In this document: piece by piece, positions 35,168-44,129 of the stretch
Layout: every line of letters starts with the position of its first letter
How positions within the stretch are numbered: the first letter of the stretch is position 1
Origin: Sphingomonas sp. AP4-R1
Lineage (GTDB): Bacteria > Pseudomonadota > Alphaproteobacteria > Sphingomonadales > Sphingomonadaceae
Direction: 5' to 3'
DNA length: 64,000 nt
NCBI RefSeq assembly: GCF_013113735.1
Contig: NZ_CP053346.1
Coordinates: 4,912,001-4,976,000 of the forward strand
The notes under the pieces: model-generated
What the model saw: only the letters and a program-made list of their open reading frames with translations
The model's database searches: none
What the model was told of the DNA's origin: nothing
Position numbers and translations under genes: made by a program

Positions 35168-37516
35168 TCATTTCTTCGCGTCGAGCCGGAAGGCCACGAT
35201 CGCGTCGCCCTGCGGATCCTTGAGCGAGCCGCCGCCCGCCGGGATCACGACATACTGATGTCCGTCGGCGCCGCGATAGCTCATCGGCGTGGCATGCCCC
35301 CCGGCGGGCAATTTCGTCTGCCAGACGAGCTTGCCGCTATGGACGTCGAACGCGCGGAACATCTCGTCCTGCGTCGCGGCCACGAAGACCAGGCCGCCAC
35401 CGGTGGCCAGCGTGCCGCCGATGTTCGGTGCGCCCAGCACGATCGGTAGGCCCAGCCGCAATCCGAACGGACCGCTGGCGCGCGCATCCCCCAGCGGCCG
35501 CGTCCACACCGCCTTGCGCGTCTTCAGGTCGATCGCGGTGATCTCGCCATAAGGCGGCTTCTGGCAGGGCACGCCCAACGCCGAGAGGAACGGGCCCCAG
35601 TGCGCCGCATAGGGCGTGCCCGCCATCGCGCCGCCCGGAGCGGAATGGCCGCGCGGATCGACGCGGGGGATCAGGCCCTCGCGATCGGCCTGCGCCCGCG
35701 AGATGAGCTGGTCGCGATCCGCCATATGGTTGGAATTGACGATCAGCAGCCCGCGACCGGCATCGATCGAAACGCTCCCCCAGTCGATCCCACCCAGTTC
35801 GCCCGGATAGCGGATCGTGGGTGTCCTCCCCATCGGCGTGTACATGCCGTGATAGACGGACCGCCGGAACGCGATCCGGCAGGAAAGCTGATCGAAGGGG
35901 GTAAGGCCCCACATGTCGCGCTCGGTCAGGTCGCCCTTGAAGGGGCTCGGCATCCCGACCGAGAAAGGCTGGGTCGGCGCGGGGCGCTCGCCGGTTGCGG
36001 AGGCGGCCGGGGCCTTGCGCTCCTCGATGCGCGTGAGCGGACGCCCGGTGCGTCGATCGAGCACGAAGAGCTGCTCGGTCTTGGTCGCGAGGAGGATCGC
36101 GGGCACCGTCGCGTTGCCGACAGGAAAGTCGACGAGCGCAGGCTGCGCCGCGAGATCATAATCCCACAGATCGTGATGCACCGCCTGGAATTGCCAGCGG
36201 ATCGCCCCGGTGGTGGCGTCCAGCGCCACGAGCGAGGTGGCGAGGCGATCGGTGCTGGCGGTGCGCTGGGCGCCGAAGAAATCGGGGCTGCCATTGCCCA
36301 TCGGCACGAACACCAGATTGAGGCGATCGTCGCCGCTGAACACCGTCCAGGCGTTGGGCGTGGAGGGCGTGTAGATCGTGCCGGGCGGCGGAGGCTGGCG
36401 CGCCTCGGGCTTCGCGGGATCGAACGCCCATTTGAGCGTGCCCGTCACCGCATCATAGCCCCGGATCACGCCGGGCGGCACCTCGGTCGATTGGTTGTCG
36501 ACCACGTAAGCCCCGATCACGGCCGTACCGTTGACGATGGTCGGCGGTGAGGTCGGGTGGGTCCAGCCCTGCGGGATCTGGCCGAGGCCGTCGAGCAGAT
36601 CGGCCCGCCCGCCCGTGCCGAAACCCTGGCAGAAGGCGCCGGTCCTGGCGTCGAGCGCGATCAGATGGTTGTCGATCGTGCCCGCGATGATCCGGGTGGG
36701 GCAGTCTGCGGTCCCTGCCGGCGCATGGAAGAAGGTGACGCCCCGGCATGCGGGATGGCCGCCGGAGGAATCGCGGACGAGCGTATCGGTGCGCCACACC
36801 TGCCTGCCGGTCGTAGGATCGAGCGCGAAGACGGTGCTGAAGGCGGTGCAGCCATAGACGAGGCCGTCGGCCATCGTGGGATTGAACTGCAGCCCCCCGC
36901 GCCGCTTGCCGTCGGGCGACCGCAGGCCGCTATGATAGATCCAGGCCTGCTGCAGCCGGCCTACGTTGGCGGGCGTGATGTCCGCGAGCGGCGAATAGCG
37001 ATTGGCCGAGCGGTTACCGTAGCTGGGCCAATCGACCGGAGCGGCGGAGACGAGCGACGTGGGCGCGACGCCCTCGCCTTCGATCCCGGCGCCCCTGAGC
37101 AAAGGCGACAGCAGCACCACCAATGCGACGGCCGCCAGCACGCCCAACGCTGGACGAGCCCCCTTGCTCGCCATCGGCACGCGGCGGAACGCGAGCAGCA
37201 ATCCGATCGCGAGCGCCACCGGGAAGAAAAGACGCGGCATCAGCGCCCAGAAGTCGAAACCGCCTTCGGCCAGCGACCAGATGATCGTTACCGCAAGGAG
37301 CGCCGCCATCAGCCACAGCGCGGCCGGATTCCGCCGCCAGGCCAGCCACGCAATGGCCAGCAGCGCGATGCCCGCAGGCAGATAATAAGCCGATCCGCCA
37401 AGCGCGATCAGCCACGCCCCCGGAAGCGCCAGGCCAGCGCCGCTCACGGCGAATATCACGATCGCGATCCACAGCAGCCAGGGTCTTCGCCCCGATATGC
37501 GTTCTCGTCGGATCAT
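35168..37516 (-). CDS. Membrane-bound PQQ dehydrogenase, glucose/quinate/shikimate family
   Basis: 782 aa. Five N-terminal transmembrane helices (about 12-150, for example LLWIAIVIFAVSGAGLALPG and ALGVLAAVALVVLLSPLL) form the quinone-binding anchor. The periplasmic propeller follows: DWPSYGNRSANRYSPLADI, then HHDLWDYDLAAQP with the catalytic Asp, and C-terminal HATPMSYRGADGHQYVVIPAGGG, as in Gcd and QuiA. No vicinal Cys pair, as expected for this branch. It oxidises a sugar or cyclitol to a lactone or keto acid in the periplasm and reduces ubiquinone. The lactonase-like gene is divergent upstream, across 170 bases. Confidence 0.9.
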   Translation of the reverse strand: MIRRERISGRRPWLLWIAIVIFAVSGAGLALPGAWLIALGGSAYYLPAGIALLAIAWLAWRRNPAALWLMAALLAVTIIWSLAEGGFDFWALMPRLFFPVALAIGLLLAFRRVPMASKGARPALGVLAAVALVVLLSPLLRGAGIEGEGVAPTSLVSAAPVDWPSYGNRSANRYSPLADITPANVGRLQQAWIYHSGLRSPDGKRRGGLQFNPTMADGLVYGCTAFSTVFALDPTTGRQVWRTDTLVRDSSGGHPACRGVTFFHAPAGTADCPTRIIAGTIDNHLIALDARTGAFCQGFGTGGRADLLDGLGQIPQGWTHPTSPPTIVNGTAVIGAYVVDNQSTEVPPGVIRGYDAVTGTLKWAFDPAKPEARQPPPPGTIYTPSTPNAWTVFSGDDRLNLVFVPMGNGSPDFFGAQRTASTDRLATSLVALDATTGAIRWQFQAVHHDLWDYDLAAQPALVDFPVGNATVPAILLATKTEQLFVLDRRTGRPLTRIEERKAPAASATGERPAPTQPFSVGMPSPFKGDLTERDMWGLTPFDQLSCRIAFRRSVYHGMYTPMGRTPTIRYPGELGGIDWGSVSIDAGRGLLIVNSNHMADRDQLISRAQADREGLIPRVDPRGHSAPGGAMAGTPYAAHWGPFLSALGVPCQKPPYGEITAIDLKTRKAVWTRPLGDARASGPFGLRLGLPIVLGAPNIGGTLATGGGLVFVAATQDEMFRAFDVHSGKLVWQTKLPAGGHATPMSYRGADGHQYVVIPAGGGSLKDPQGDAIVAFRLDAKK

Positions 37517-37600
37517 GTCGTCCGATCCCTCATCCGGTCATCCTCTCCCGCGGGTGCTAGACGCGGCGCGGCCGGCCTGCATCCCGGGGTTGCGCCGCAG

Positions 37601-37617
37601 CCCTCACAGGATGAGAG
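37601..37617. promoter_or_regulatory. Putative IclR operator, site 1 (CCCTCA-N5-TGAGAG)
   Basis: CCCTCACAGGATGAGAG, one mismatch from CTCTCA-N5-TGAGAG. It lies 68 bases before the lactonase start and 85 bases before the divergent PQQ dehydrogenase start, so it could serve both. Confidence 0.6.
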
Positions 37618-37684
37618 ATCGGCCTCTGGCTTGGTTGGCGACGGGCGCGCCGGGTGCCACTTCTTCCATCCAACGGAGAAAGTC

Positions 37685-38668
37685 ATGACGGGAACCGGAA
37701 GCGAGATCGGGCGGCGTGCGCTGCTGGTCGGCGGAGTGGCGACGTTGGCGGCGGCCGCGACGGCCAATGCCGCCGCGCGCCCGATCCCGATCATCGATAC
37801 GCACATCCATCTGTTCGATCCGCGACGGCCGCAGGGCGCGCCCTATCGCGGCCCGCGCAACAGCCCGACCTATGAGAAAGGCGCGTTCCCGGCCGATTAT
37901 GCCGCGCTCGTCCGCCGTCATCACGTGATCGGCGCGATCGAGGTGGAGGCGAGTGCGTGGTTCGAGGACAATTTGTGGGTCCTCGAAACCGCCGCGCGCG
38001 ATCCGATCATGGTCGGCGCGATCGGCAACATGCCGATCGAAGCGGCGGACTTCGACAATATCGTCGCCCGCTTCGCCAAGGACCCCCTGTTCCGCGGACT
38101 GCGCTACGGCAATCTGTGGGGCTATGATCTCGGTGCGCGGGTTCGCGAGGCGCCGTTCCTCGCCGGGCTGAAGCGGATGGCGGAGATGGATCTGGTGCTG
38201 GACACCGCCAACCCCCGGCTCGATCTGATGCAGGCGGTGGTGCGCGTCTCCGATGCGGTGCCGAGCCTGCGCATCGTGCTGGATCATCTGCCGCGCTTCG
38301 ATCCCAAACCGGAGGAACAGGCGGAATACACGACGGTGCTGCGCGAGATCGCGCAGCGGCCCACGATCTTCGCCAAGCTGTCCGAGATCATCCATCCCGT
38401 GAACGGCAGGACGGCGACCACCGCCGAGGCCTATCGCGATCGCCTGCGGACTCTGATCGACGCGCTCGGGCCCGATCGCGTGCTGTTCGGCAGCGACTGG
38501 CCCAACATCCTGCAGGATGCCACGCTGGATCAGGTCTTCGCGGTGGCCCGCGACTTCTACGCCGATCGGCCGATCATCGAGCAGGAGAAGTATTTCTGGC
38601 GCAATTCCGTGGCCGCCTACAAATGGCGCGCCCGCTCGCCGGCACAGCATCGCCTGATCGCCGCATGA
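37685..38668 (+). CDS. Tat-exported amidohydrolase, sugar-lactonase-like
   Basis: 327 aa from ATG 37685 after GGAGAAAG; the long upstream open frame is a shadow of the PQQ gene. Tat-type signal GRRALLVGGVATLAAAATANA. Amidohydrolase-2 fold with metal motif IIDTHIHLFDP (His40, His42), LRIVLDHLPRFD, PTIFAKLSEI and VLFGSDWPN (Asp ligand). Family members include L-rhamnono- and L-fucono-lactonases. Export to the periplasm places it where the PQQ dehydrogenase would release a lactone, so hydrolysis of that lactone is inferred. An exported member of this normally cytosolic family is unusual. Confidence 0.78.
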   Translation: MTGTGSEIGRRALLVGGVATLAAAATANAAARPIPIIDTHIHLFDPRRPQGAPYRGPRNSPTYEKGAFPADYAALVRRHHVIGAIEVEASAWFEDNLWVLETAARDPIMVGAIGNMPIEAADFDNIVARFAKDPLFRGLRYGNLWGYDLGARVREAPFLAGLKRMAEMDLVLDTANPRLDLMQAVVRVSDAVPSLRIVLDHLPRFDPKPEEQAEYTTVLREIAQRPTIFAKLSEIIHPVNGRTATTAEAYRDRLRTLIDALGPDRVLFGSDWPNILQDATLDQVFAVARDFYADRPIIEQEKYFWRNSVAAYKWRARSPAQHRLIAA

Positions 38669-38682
38669 ACAGGTTCCCGACG

Positions 38683-38699
38683 CTCTCACCTGTTGAGAG
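38683..38699. promoter_or_regulatory. Putative IclR operator, site 2 (CTCTCA-N5-TGAGAG)
   Basis: CTCTCACCTGTTGAGAG, perfect 6-bp arms with a 5-base spacer. It lies 18 bases upstream of a TTGACA box before the second TonB receptor gene, a position suited to activation. Confidence 0.65.
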
Positions 38700-38717
38700 T
38701 GAACAGATTGGGCCGGT

Positions 38718-38747
38718 TTGACACTAACCTCCCCGCAGACACACTAT
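38718..38747 (+). promoter_or_regulatory. Candidate sigma-70 promoter of the second TonB receptor
   Basis: TTGACA at 38718-38723, an 18-base spacer and CACTAT at 38742-38747. The -10 box is weak, which fits dependence on an activator at the adjacent palindrome. Confidence 0.45.
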
Positions 38748-38824
38748 TTCAATGGCCGCCGGACCCATCCGGCAAGAACATAAAAGATCGAAAGCCAAAA
38801 AAGCTCGGTCACTGAGGAGGGTGT

Positions 38825-41611
38825 ATGAAGGGATTCCTTGAAGGGAGGCGGCTGCGCGTCGCACTTCTGTTGGGCGCCGGGCTCAACACCATGATTTTCA
38901 CCGATCCGGTTCTCGCACAGGCCAGCGCATCGAATCCCGCACCGCCGGCCGCTCCCGATGCGAGCGCCACCACCCTGCCGCCCTCACCTCCCGCGAGCCC
39001 GTCCGAGGCCGACGTCGCCGAAATCGTCGTCACCGGCTCCAGCATCCGCGGCGTGCCGCCGACGGGATCGCAGCTCATCCAGCTGAGCGCCGATGCCGTG
39101 GTCAATACCGGCGCCACCACGACGCAGGAATTGCTGTCGAACGTGCCGCAACTCGGCACGTTCAACACCGCCGTCCGCCCCGACCAGAGATCGAACGGCA
39201 TCATCTCCACCGCGCCGAACATTCGCGGTATCGGCCAGGCGCAGACCCTGGTGCTGATCAACGGCCACCGCCTCGTCGGCGTCGGCCAGCTCCAGAACAT
39301 TCCCGATCCCTCGATCGTGCCGCCGTCCGCCATCCAGCGCGTGGAGATCGTCGCGGACGGCGCCTCGTCGGTTTACGGCTCGGACGGTATTTCCGGCGTG
39401 GTGAACGTCATCACCCGGAAGGATTATGAGGGCCTCGAGACCTCGTTCCGCGTCGGTTACGGCGATCATTACAGCACGCTCAACGCCAATGCCGTCGCCG
39501 GCCACAAATGGGGCACCGGCGGCGTGATGGTATCGGCCGAATATACGAAGAACAGCCGGATCGCGAACAAGGACCGCGATTATCTGACCGAGGATTTCTC
39601 GGCCGTCGGCGGCCGCGACAATCGCGTGATCGGTACGCAGTGCACGCCGGGCACCTATCGTTACAACACGTCGGCCACGGGTGGGGCGACCGGCGACTAC
39701 ATCCAGTTCGGCACCGGCGCGCTCAATCCGCGCTGCAGCAATTTCAATGATGGCGACATCTATCCGAAGCAGGAACGGCTCAGCTTCTTCGGGTCGGGCC
39801 ATCAGGATGTGAACGACACGATCGACCTGTTCGGCGATGCATTCTACTCGCGCACGACCTCCGACGCGCTACGCCCCAGCGGCGGGCTCTACACCAGCGG
39901 CGTGATCACGCGCGCCAGCCCCTTCTTTCCGGCCGGCATTCCGGCGAACGTCCCCTCGATCACGGCCTATTACAACGTCAACCGGATCACCGGCATCCCC
40001 GAGCGCGATTCGCAGGACATTAGCGTCTATGGCGGCACGGTCGGCGCCAACGTGAAGCTGCCGCGCGAATTCGTGTGGACGACCTATGTGACCGGATCGC
40101 GCAGCAAGACCGATCTGCACGAGGGCAGCTTCAGCTCGATCGCCAATTCGGCGCTGATCAACGCGACCACCGCCGCCACCGCGATCGACCCCTTCGGCAA
40201 CGGCACCAGCGACCAGACCAGGATCACGTTGGCCGACTGGGAACAGCGCTATTTCTCCAAGCAGTATATCTGGGAGATCAACTCCAAGGTGGACGGGCGG
40301 CTGTTCACCCTGCCCGGCGGCGACGTGAAGATCGCCGTCGGCGGGGTCTATCGCCAGGAATCCTATGACGGCCTGTTCCTCAACGGCCGGATCGGGTTCC
40401 GCGAAGGCGTCGGCGCGCAGGCCGGGCTCCGCAAGGTCTATTCGGGCTTCGGCGAATTGTTCATTCCGATCTTCGGCGACAGCAACGCCACGACGATGCT
40501 CCACCGCCTCGATATCTCGCTCTCGGGCCGCTACGACCATTATAATGATTTCGGATCGACCAAGAATCCGAAGATCGGCGTGAACTGGTCGCCCGTCGGC
40601 GGCTTCACGCTGCGGGGCAGCTACAGCACCTCGTTCCACGCACCGGCCCTGCCCGACCTGTTCGGTCCGGACACGCGCGCGGGGTATCTCACGAACGGGC
40701 TCCTGCCTCCGGGAATGCCGGTCGGCTCGGTGCCCGGCGGCATCTTCATCGCCGGCGGCAATCCCGATCTCGATGCCGAAAAATCGAAGAGCTATTCGCT
40801 CGGCTTCGATTTCCAGCCGGAGAGCATTCGCGGGCTGCACGCCAGCCTCACTTATTACAATGTCCGCTTCAAGGGCCGCGTCGCCTTCCCGAATTCGGCC
40901 TTCTTCTATGTCGATCCGGCCTTCAATCCGTATTTCGTGAGCAATATCGTCTGCGCCAGCGGCTCCTATCCGACCGGCTCGAACTGCGTCTCCCGGCCGA
41001 TCGACAAGGCGACCGTCTACAATCTGGTCAAGAATCTCCCGCTGCAGGGCTTTCCCAATCCCGTGAACAGCGCGGCCGATCTGCCGGACATCTACAGCGT
41101 CACGATCCTGCGGCGCGCCAATCTCGGCCAGATCAATACGGACGGCCTGGATTTCGACGTGGGCTATCAGTTCGATACGCGCTTCGGCCAGATCGGTACG
41201 CAGGTTCAGGGCAATTACGTGATCAATTACGATCAGAGCGGCGCCCCGGGATCCGCGTTCGTCGATCAATTCAACTTCGGCCAGCAGCCTTTCAAGGCGC
41301 GCGCCCAGGTCTCGCTCAAGTCGGGCCCGTTCATCGGCGTGGTGACGGTCAATTATACGAGCAAGTACAAGAACCAGTATAATCTGGCGACCGGCGCGCT
41401 CGGCGTCGAAAAGATAGCGAGCTACACCACGGCCGATCTGCACTTTGGCTATCAATTCCCGCAGGGGGGCATTCTCAGCGGCAGCGAGATCGATCTCGAT
41501 GTGAGCAACCTGTTCGATCAGGATCCGCCCTTCATCCGCTCCGCCACCGGCTACGGCATCGGCGATGTGATCGGCCGCGTCGTGAGCGTCGCGGTTCGCA
41601 AGAAGTTCTGA
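38825..41611 (+). CDS. TonB-dependent receptor, no STN domain
   Basis: 928 aa from ATG 38825 after GAGGAGGG. The Sec signal ends near VLA-QA; an Ala/Pro/Ser linker leads straight to the TonB box and plug (EIVVTGSSIRGVPPTGS, TTQELLSNVPQLGTFNTAVRP, PNIRGIGQAQTLVLINGHRLVGVG, VYGSDGISGVVNVITRKDYEGLE). The barrel ends VVSVAVRKKF. Plug and barrel strongly resemble the STN receptor at 29170-32139, so the two are recent paralogues probably for related ligands. It has its own operator and promoter and a strong terminator, so it is a single-gene unit under IclR-type rather than FecI control. Confidence 0.92.
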   Translation: MKGFLEGRRLRVALLLGAGLNTMIFTDPVLAQASASNPAPPAAPDASATTLPPSPPASPSEADVAEIVVTGSSIRGVPPTGSQLIQLSADAVVNTGATTTQELLSNVPQLGTFNTAVRPDQRSNGIISTAPNIRGIGQAQTLVLINGHRLVGVGQLQNIPDPSIVPPSAIQRVEIVADGASSVYGSDGISGVVNVITRKDYEGLETSFRVGYGDHYSTLNANAVAGHKWGTGGVMVSAEYTKNSRIANKDRDYLTEDFSAVGGRDNRVIGTQCTPGTYRYNTSATGGATGDYIQFGTGALNPRCSNFNDGDIYPKQERLSFFGSGHQDVNDTIDLFGDAFYSRTTSDALRPSGGLYTSGVITRASPFFPAGIPANVPSITAYYNVNRITGIPERDSQDISVYGGTVGANVKLPREFVWTTYVTGSRSKTDLHEGSFSSIANSALINATTAATAIDPFGNGTSDQTRITLADWEQRYFSKQYIWEINSKVDGRLFTLPGGDVKIAVGGVYRQESYDGLFLNGRIGFREGVGAQAGLRKVYSGFGELFIPIFGDSNATTMLHRLDISLSGRYDHYNDFGSTKNPKIGVNWSPVGGFTLRGSYSTSFHAPALPDLFGPDTRAGYLTNGLLPPGMPVGSVPGGIFIAGGNPDLDAEKSKSYSLGFDFQPESIRGLHASLTYYNVRFKGRVAFPNSAFFYVDPAFNPYFVSNIVCASGSYPTGSNCVSRPIDKATVYNLVKNLPLQGFPNPVNSAADLPDIYSVTILRRANLGQINTDGLDFDVGYQFDTRFGQIGTQVQGNYVINYDQSGAPGSAFVDQFNFGQQPFKARAQVSLKSGPFIGVVTVNYTSKYKNQYNLATGALGVEKIASYTTADLHFGYQFPQGGILSGSEIDLDVSNLFDQDPPFIRSATGYGIGDVIGRVVSVAVRKKF

Positions 41612-41646
41612 TCCGGCTCCCGGTCGCCCATCCCGGCGGCTCAATG

Positions 41647-41682
41647 GGTCGGGCTTCCAGCGGGAAGCCCGACCTCTTTTTT
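41647..41682 (+). terminator. Rho-independent terminator of the second TonB receptor
   Basis: GGTCGGGCTTCC pairs with GGAAGCCCGACC (12 bp, perfect) around loop AGCG, followed by TCTTTTTT. The clearest intrinsic terminator in the window. Confidence 0.92.
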
Positions 41683-41726
41683 GTGCGCCTCGCGGCGCTG
41701 GACACGATCCGGCCCCCGGAGCATAA

Positions 41727-41737
41727 TTATCGTATAA
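41727..41737. promoter_or_regulatory. Near-palindrome TTATCGTATAA upstream of the IclR gene
   Basis: One mismatch from TTATCNGATAA. It lies about 190 bases before the regulator start and between terminator and operator site 3, in an otherwise gene-free gap. Confidence 0.4.
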
Positions 41738-41800
41738 ATGTTCGCGACACCGAACGAAGAATGCGTCATGCTCCGGCAAGAGGCCTCGCGAGGGATCGAC

Positions 41801-41817
41801 ATCTCATCAGGTGAGAG
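41801..41817. promoter_or_regulatory. Putative IclR operator, site 3, upstream of the iclR gene itself
   Basis: ATCTCATCAGGTGAGAG. Read on the other strand, site 2 is CTCTCAACAGGTGAGAG, identical at 15 of 17 positions. It lies 108 bases upstream of the regulator start, suggesting autoregulation. Confidence 0.6.
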
Positions 41818-41924
41818 GGGGACGCTGCCGACGGCGTGTCAGACGTGGGCGAACAGCCCTGAGATACGATAAAAGACGCACCAAAATGGGCCGGAAAAAG
41901 AGCCCTAAACAGGAGGAGAGGCTC

Positions 41925-42761
41925 GTGGGAACTCCGAAAAACCAATCGGTTATGAAGGCTTTCGTCCTGTTGCGGGCGTTTCGCCGGCCGGATGAATGGC
42001 TGACCAGTTCGGAGTTGTCGCGACGCGCCAAGATGCCCGAGGCGTCCGGCTATCGGATGATGCAGACGCTGGAGGGGATCGGCGCGGTCGTTCGCGACGC
42101 GCGCGGGCGCTATCGCCCCGGCATGCTGCTGCTGGAACTTTCGCACAGCATCGACGCGCAGGATCTGTGGCGGACGGCGGCGCAGGCGATCATCGAACGC
42201 TGGTCCCAGCGCCTGGACATGATCGTCCAGATCGGGGTCTATGAAGAGGGCATGGTCACCTATGTCGCGCGTGCGGGCCGGCCACGCGGCAGCTTCCGGC
42301 TGGCGCAAGGCATGCAGTTCGAGGCGTATTGCACGGCGCTCGGCAAGGTTCTGCTCGCCGAACTCACCGAAACCCAGTTGAAGGACTTTTTCGGCGAGGG
42401 CGATCTCATCGCCTTCACGCCCCAGACGATCACCCGCGAAGGCGAACTGCGGGCGGAATTGCAGGAGATACGATCGCTCGGTTACGCGCTGGACGATCGC
42501 GAGACGCTGGACGATGTCCGCTGCGTCGCCGCTCCCGTCCGCGATGCCGCAGGACGGGTGGTTGCCGCCATCTCCTTCTGCGACGCCGCCGATCGACTGG
42601 CCGAGGGCCGCCGACGGGAGTTGATCAGGGATTTGCTGGATGCCGCAGGCGAAGTCGGGCGCCGCATCTATCCGTGGTGCGAAACGCCGACGATGGGCAA
42701 CCTGCCCTTGATCGCCGCGAAGGATACCAGCCTGATCGCGCAGTTCGGCGACGCCCTGTGA
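41925..42761 (+). CDS. IclR-family transcriptional regulator
   Basis: 278 aa from GTG 41925, which has AGGAGGAGAGG five bases before it; an in-frame ATG at 41886 has no ribosome site. Winged helix: SVMKAFVLLRAFRRPDEWLTSSELSRRAKMPEASGYRMMQTLEGIGAVVRD begins about residue 8. The effector domain carries RLAQGMQFEAYCTALGKVLLAEL, RSLGYALDDRETLDDVRCVAAPVRDAAGRVVAAISF. It should bind a small sugar-acid-like ligand. It is followed by an MFS gene in the same unit, and four palindromes of one type around the locus are the likely binding sites. Confidence 0.92.
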   Translation: MGTPKNQSVMKAFVLLRAFRRPDEWLTSSELSRRAKMPEASGYRMMQTLEGIGAVVRDARGRYRPGMLLLELSHSIDAQDLWRTAAQAIIERWSQRLDMIVQIGVYEEGMVTYVARAGRPRGSFRLAQGMQFEAYCTALGKVLLAELTETQLKDFFGEGDLIAFTPQTITREGELRAELQEIRSLGYALDDRETLDDVRCVAAPVRDAAGRVVAAISFCDAADRLAEGRRRELIRDLLDAAGEVGRRIYPWCETPTMGNLPLIAAKDTSLIAQFGDAL

Positions 42762-42781
42762 ATGCGGGCACGGGTGCCGGA

Positions 42782-44059
42782 ATGGCAACGAAGCGTGGCC
42801 GGCTGCGCTGGAGCGTCGTCACGTGGGCGTTCGTCATCAGCGCGGTCTCCTATCTCGATCGCAACAACATCTCGATCGCGGGCTCTTCGATCAAGGAGGC
42901 GTTCGCGCTCAGCGACAGGCAATTGGGTCTGGTCTTCTCGGCCTTCGCGCTGGGCTATGCGCTGAGCCAGCCCTTTGCGGGGCGGATCGCCGACCGGTTT
43001 GGCGCCTATCGCTGCGTGGCGGCCGCCATCGTCTGGTGGGGGGTGTTCACGGCGCTGACGGCGATGCTGCCGCCCGGCCTGCCGTTCGCCCTGACGCTGC
43101 TGATCCTCGTGCGCCTGCTGCTGGGCGTGGGCGAGGCCGTGATCTTCCCCGCGACCAACCGGCTGGTGAGCAGCTGGATTCCGCCATCCGAGCGCGGCTT
43201 CGCCAACGGCTTCATTTTCGCGGGCGTCGGCATCGGCGGCGGCATCGCGCCGCCGATGGTCACCGCGATCGTCGTGAATTTCGGCTGGCAATGGGCTTTC
43301 TACGCCAGCGCGATCATCGGGCTCCTCGTGGGCGTGGCGTGGCTGGCGGCGGTCCGCGATACGCCGGCCGAACACCCGTCCATCACGCCGCAGGAACTGG
43401 CCTATATCGAGGCACGCGTGGCGCCCAGGTCCCAAGGCGGCGCATCGACCAGCTGGCGCACCGTGATCAAGGATCGGCAGGTGCTGCTGCTCACGACGAG
43501 CTATTTCTGCTTCGGCTATGTCGCCTACATCTTCTTCTCCTGGTTCTTCATCTATCTGTCGAAGGTGCGCGGGCTGGATCTGAAATCCAGCGCCCTGCTC
43601 GCTACCCTGCCCTTCCTGGCGATGACGATCTTCTCGACGCTGGGCGGATCCGTGTCCGATCGCGTGGCGGCCCGGCATGGCGATCGCGTGGGGCGCTGCC
43701 TGATCGCCGCCGCCGCGATGATCCTGGCGAGCCTGTTCGTGGTGATCGCCACCGCCGTCTCCAGCGCGCAGTTAGCGAGCATCGTCCTCGCGGGCGGAGC
43801 CGGCTCGCTCTACTTCGCACAGAGCGCCTACTGGACGCTGAGCGCCAATATCGGCGGGCGATCGAGCGGCGTGCTTTCGGGCGTGATGAACATGGGCGCG
43901 CAGATCGGCGGGGTCGTCACCGCCTCGACCATGCCGATCGTGGCCGAAGCGTTCGGCTGGACCGCATCCTTCCTCGTCGCGGGCGGCATCGCGCTGATCG
44001 GCGGCCTGCTGTGGCTGCTGATCGATCCGCAGCACAGCCTGGCCGAAGCGGAGGGGTGA
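42782..44059 (+). CDS. MFS transporter, anion:cation symporter (hexuronate/sugar acid) type
   Basis: 425 aa, twelve predicted transmembrane helices. First-helix motif SYLDRNNISIAGSSIKEAFALSDRQLG and loop GRIADRFGAYR are typical of ACS-family transporters for hexuronates, glucarate or galactonate. Further marks are ATNRLVSSWIPPSERGFANG and GGAGSLYFAQSAYWTLSANIGGRSSGVLSG. ATG 42782 follows the iclR stop by about 20 bases; GTG 42758 overlapping that stop is an alternative. Inner-membrane import of a sugar acid made in the periplasm is the natural role. Confidence 0.88.
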   Translation: MATKRGRLRWSVVTWAFVISAVSYLDRNNISIAGSSIKEAFALSDRQLGLVFSAFALGYALSQPFAGRIADRFGAYRCVAAAIVWWGVFTALTAMLPPGLPFALTLLILVRLLLGVGEAVIFPATNRLVSSWIPPSERGFANGFIFAGVGIGGGIAPPMVTAIVVNFGWQWAFYASAIIGLLVGVAWLAAVRDTPAEHPSITPQELAYIEARVAPRSQGGASTSWRTVIKDRQVLLLTTSYFCFGYVAYIFFSWFFIYLSKVRGLDLKSSALLATLPFLAMTIFSTLGGSVSDRVAARHGDRVGRCLIAAAAMILASLFVVIATAVSSAQLASIVLAGGAGSLYFAQSAYWTLSANIGGRSSGVLSGVMNMGAQIGGVVTASTMPIVAEAFGWTASFLVAGGIALIGGLLWLLIDPQHSLAEAEG

Positions 44060-44064
44060 TGAGA

Positions 44065-44089
44065 GGGAGGCTTGCACGCCAAGCCTCCC
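44065..44089. terminator. Bidirectional stem-loop between convergent MFS and cupin genes
   Basis: GGGAGGCTTG pairs with CAAGCCTCCC (10 bp) around loop CACGC, six bases after the MFS stop codon. There is no long T-run, so efficiency is uncertain; its place between convergent genes supports a terminator role. Confidence 0.6.
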
Positions 44090-44129
44090 GACCAACCGCC
44101 GTATATGCAGCTTCGCGCCGAAAACGCGG

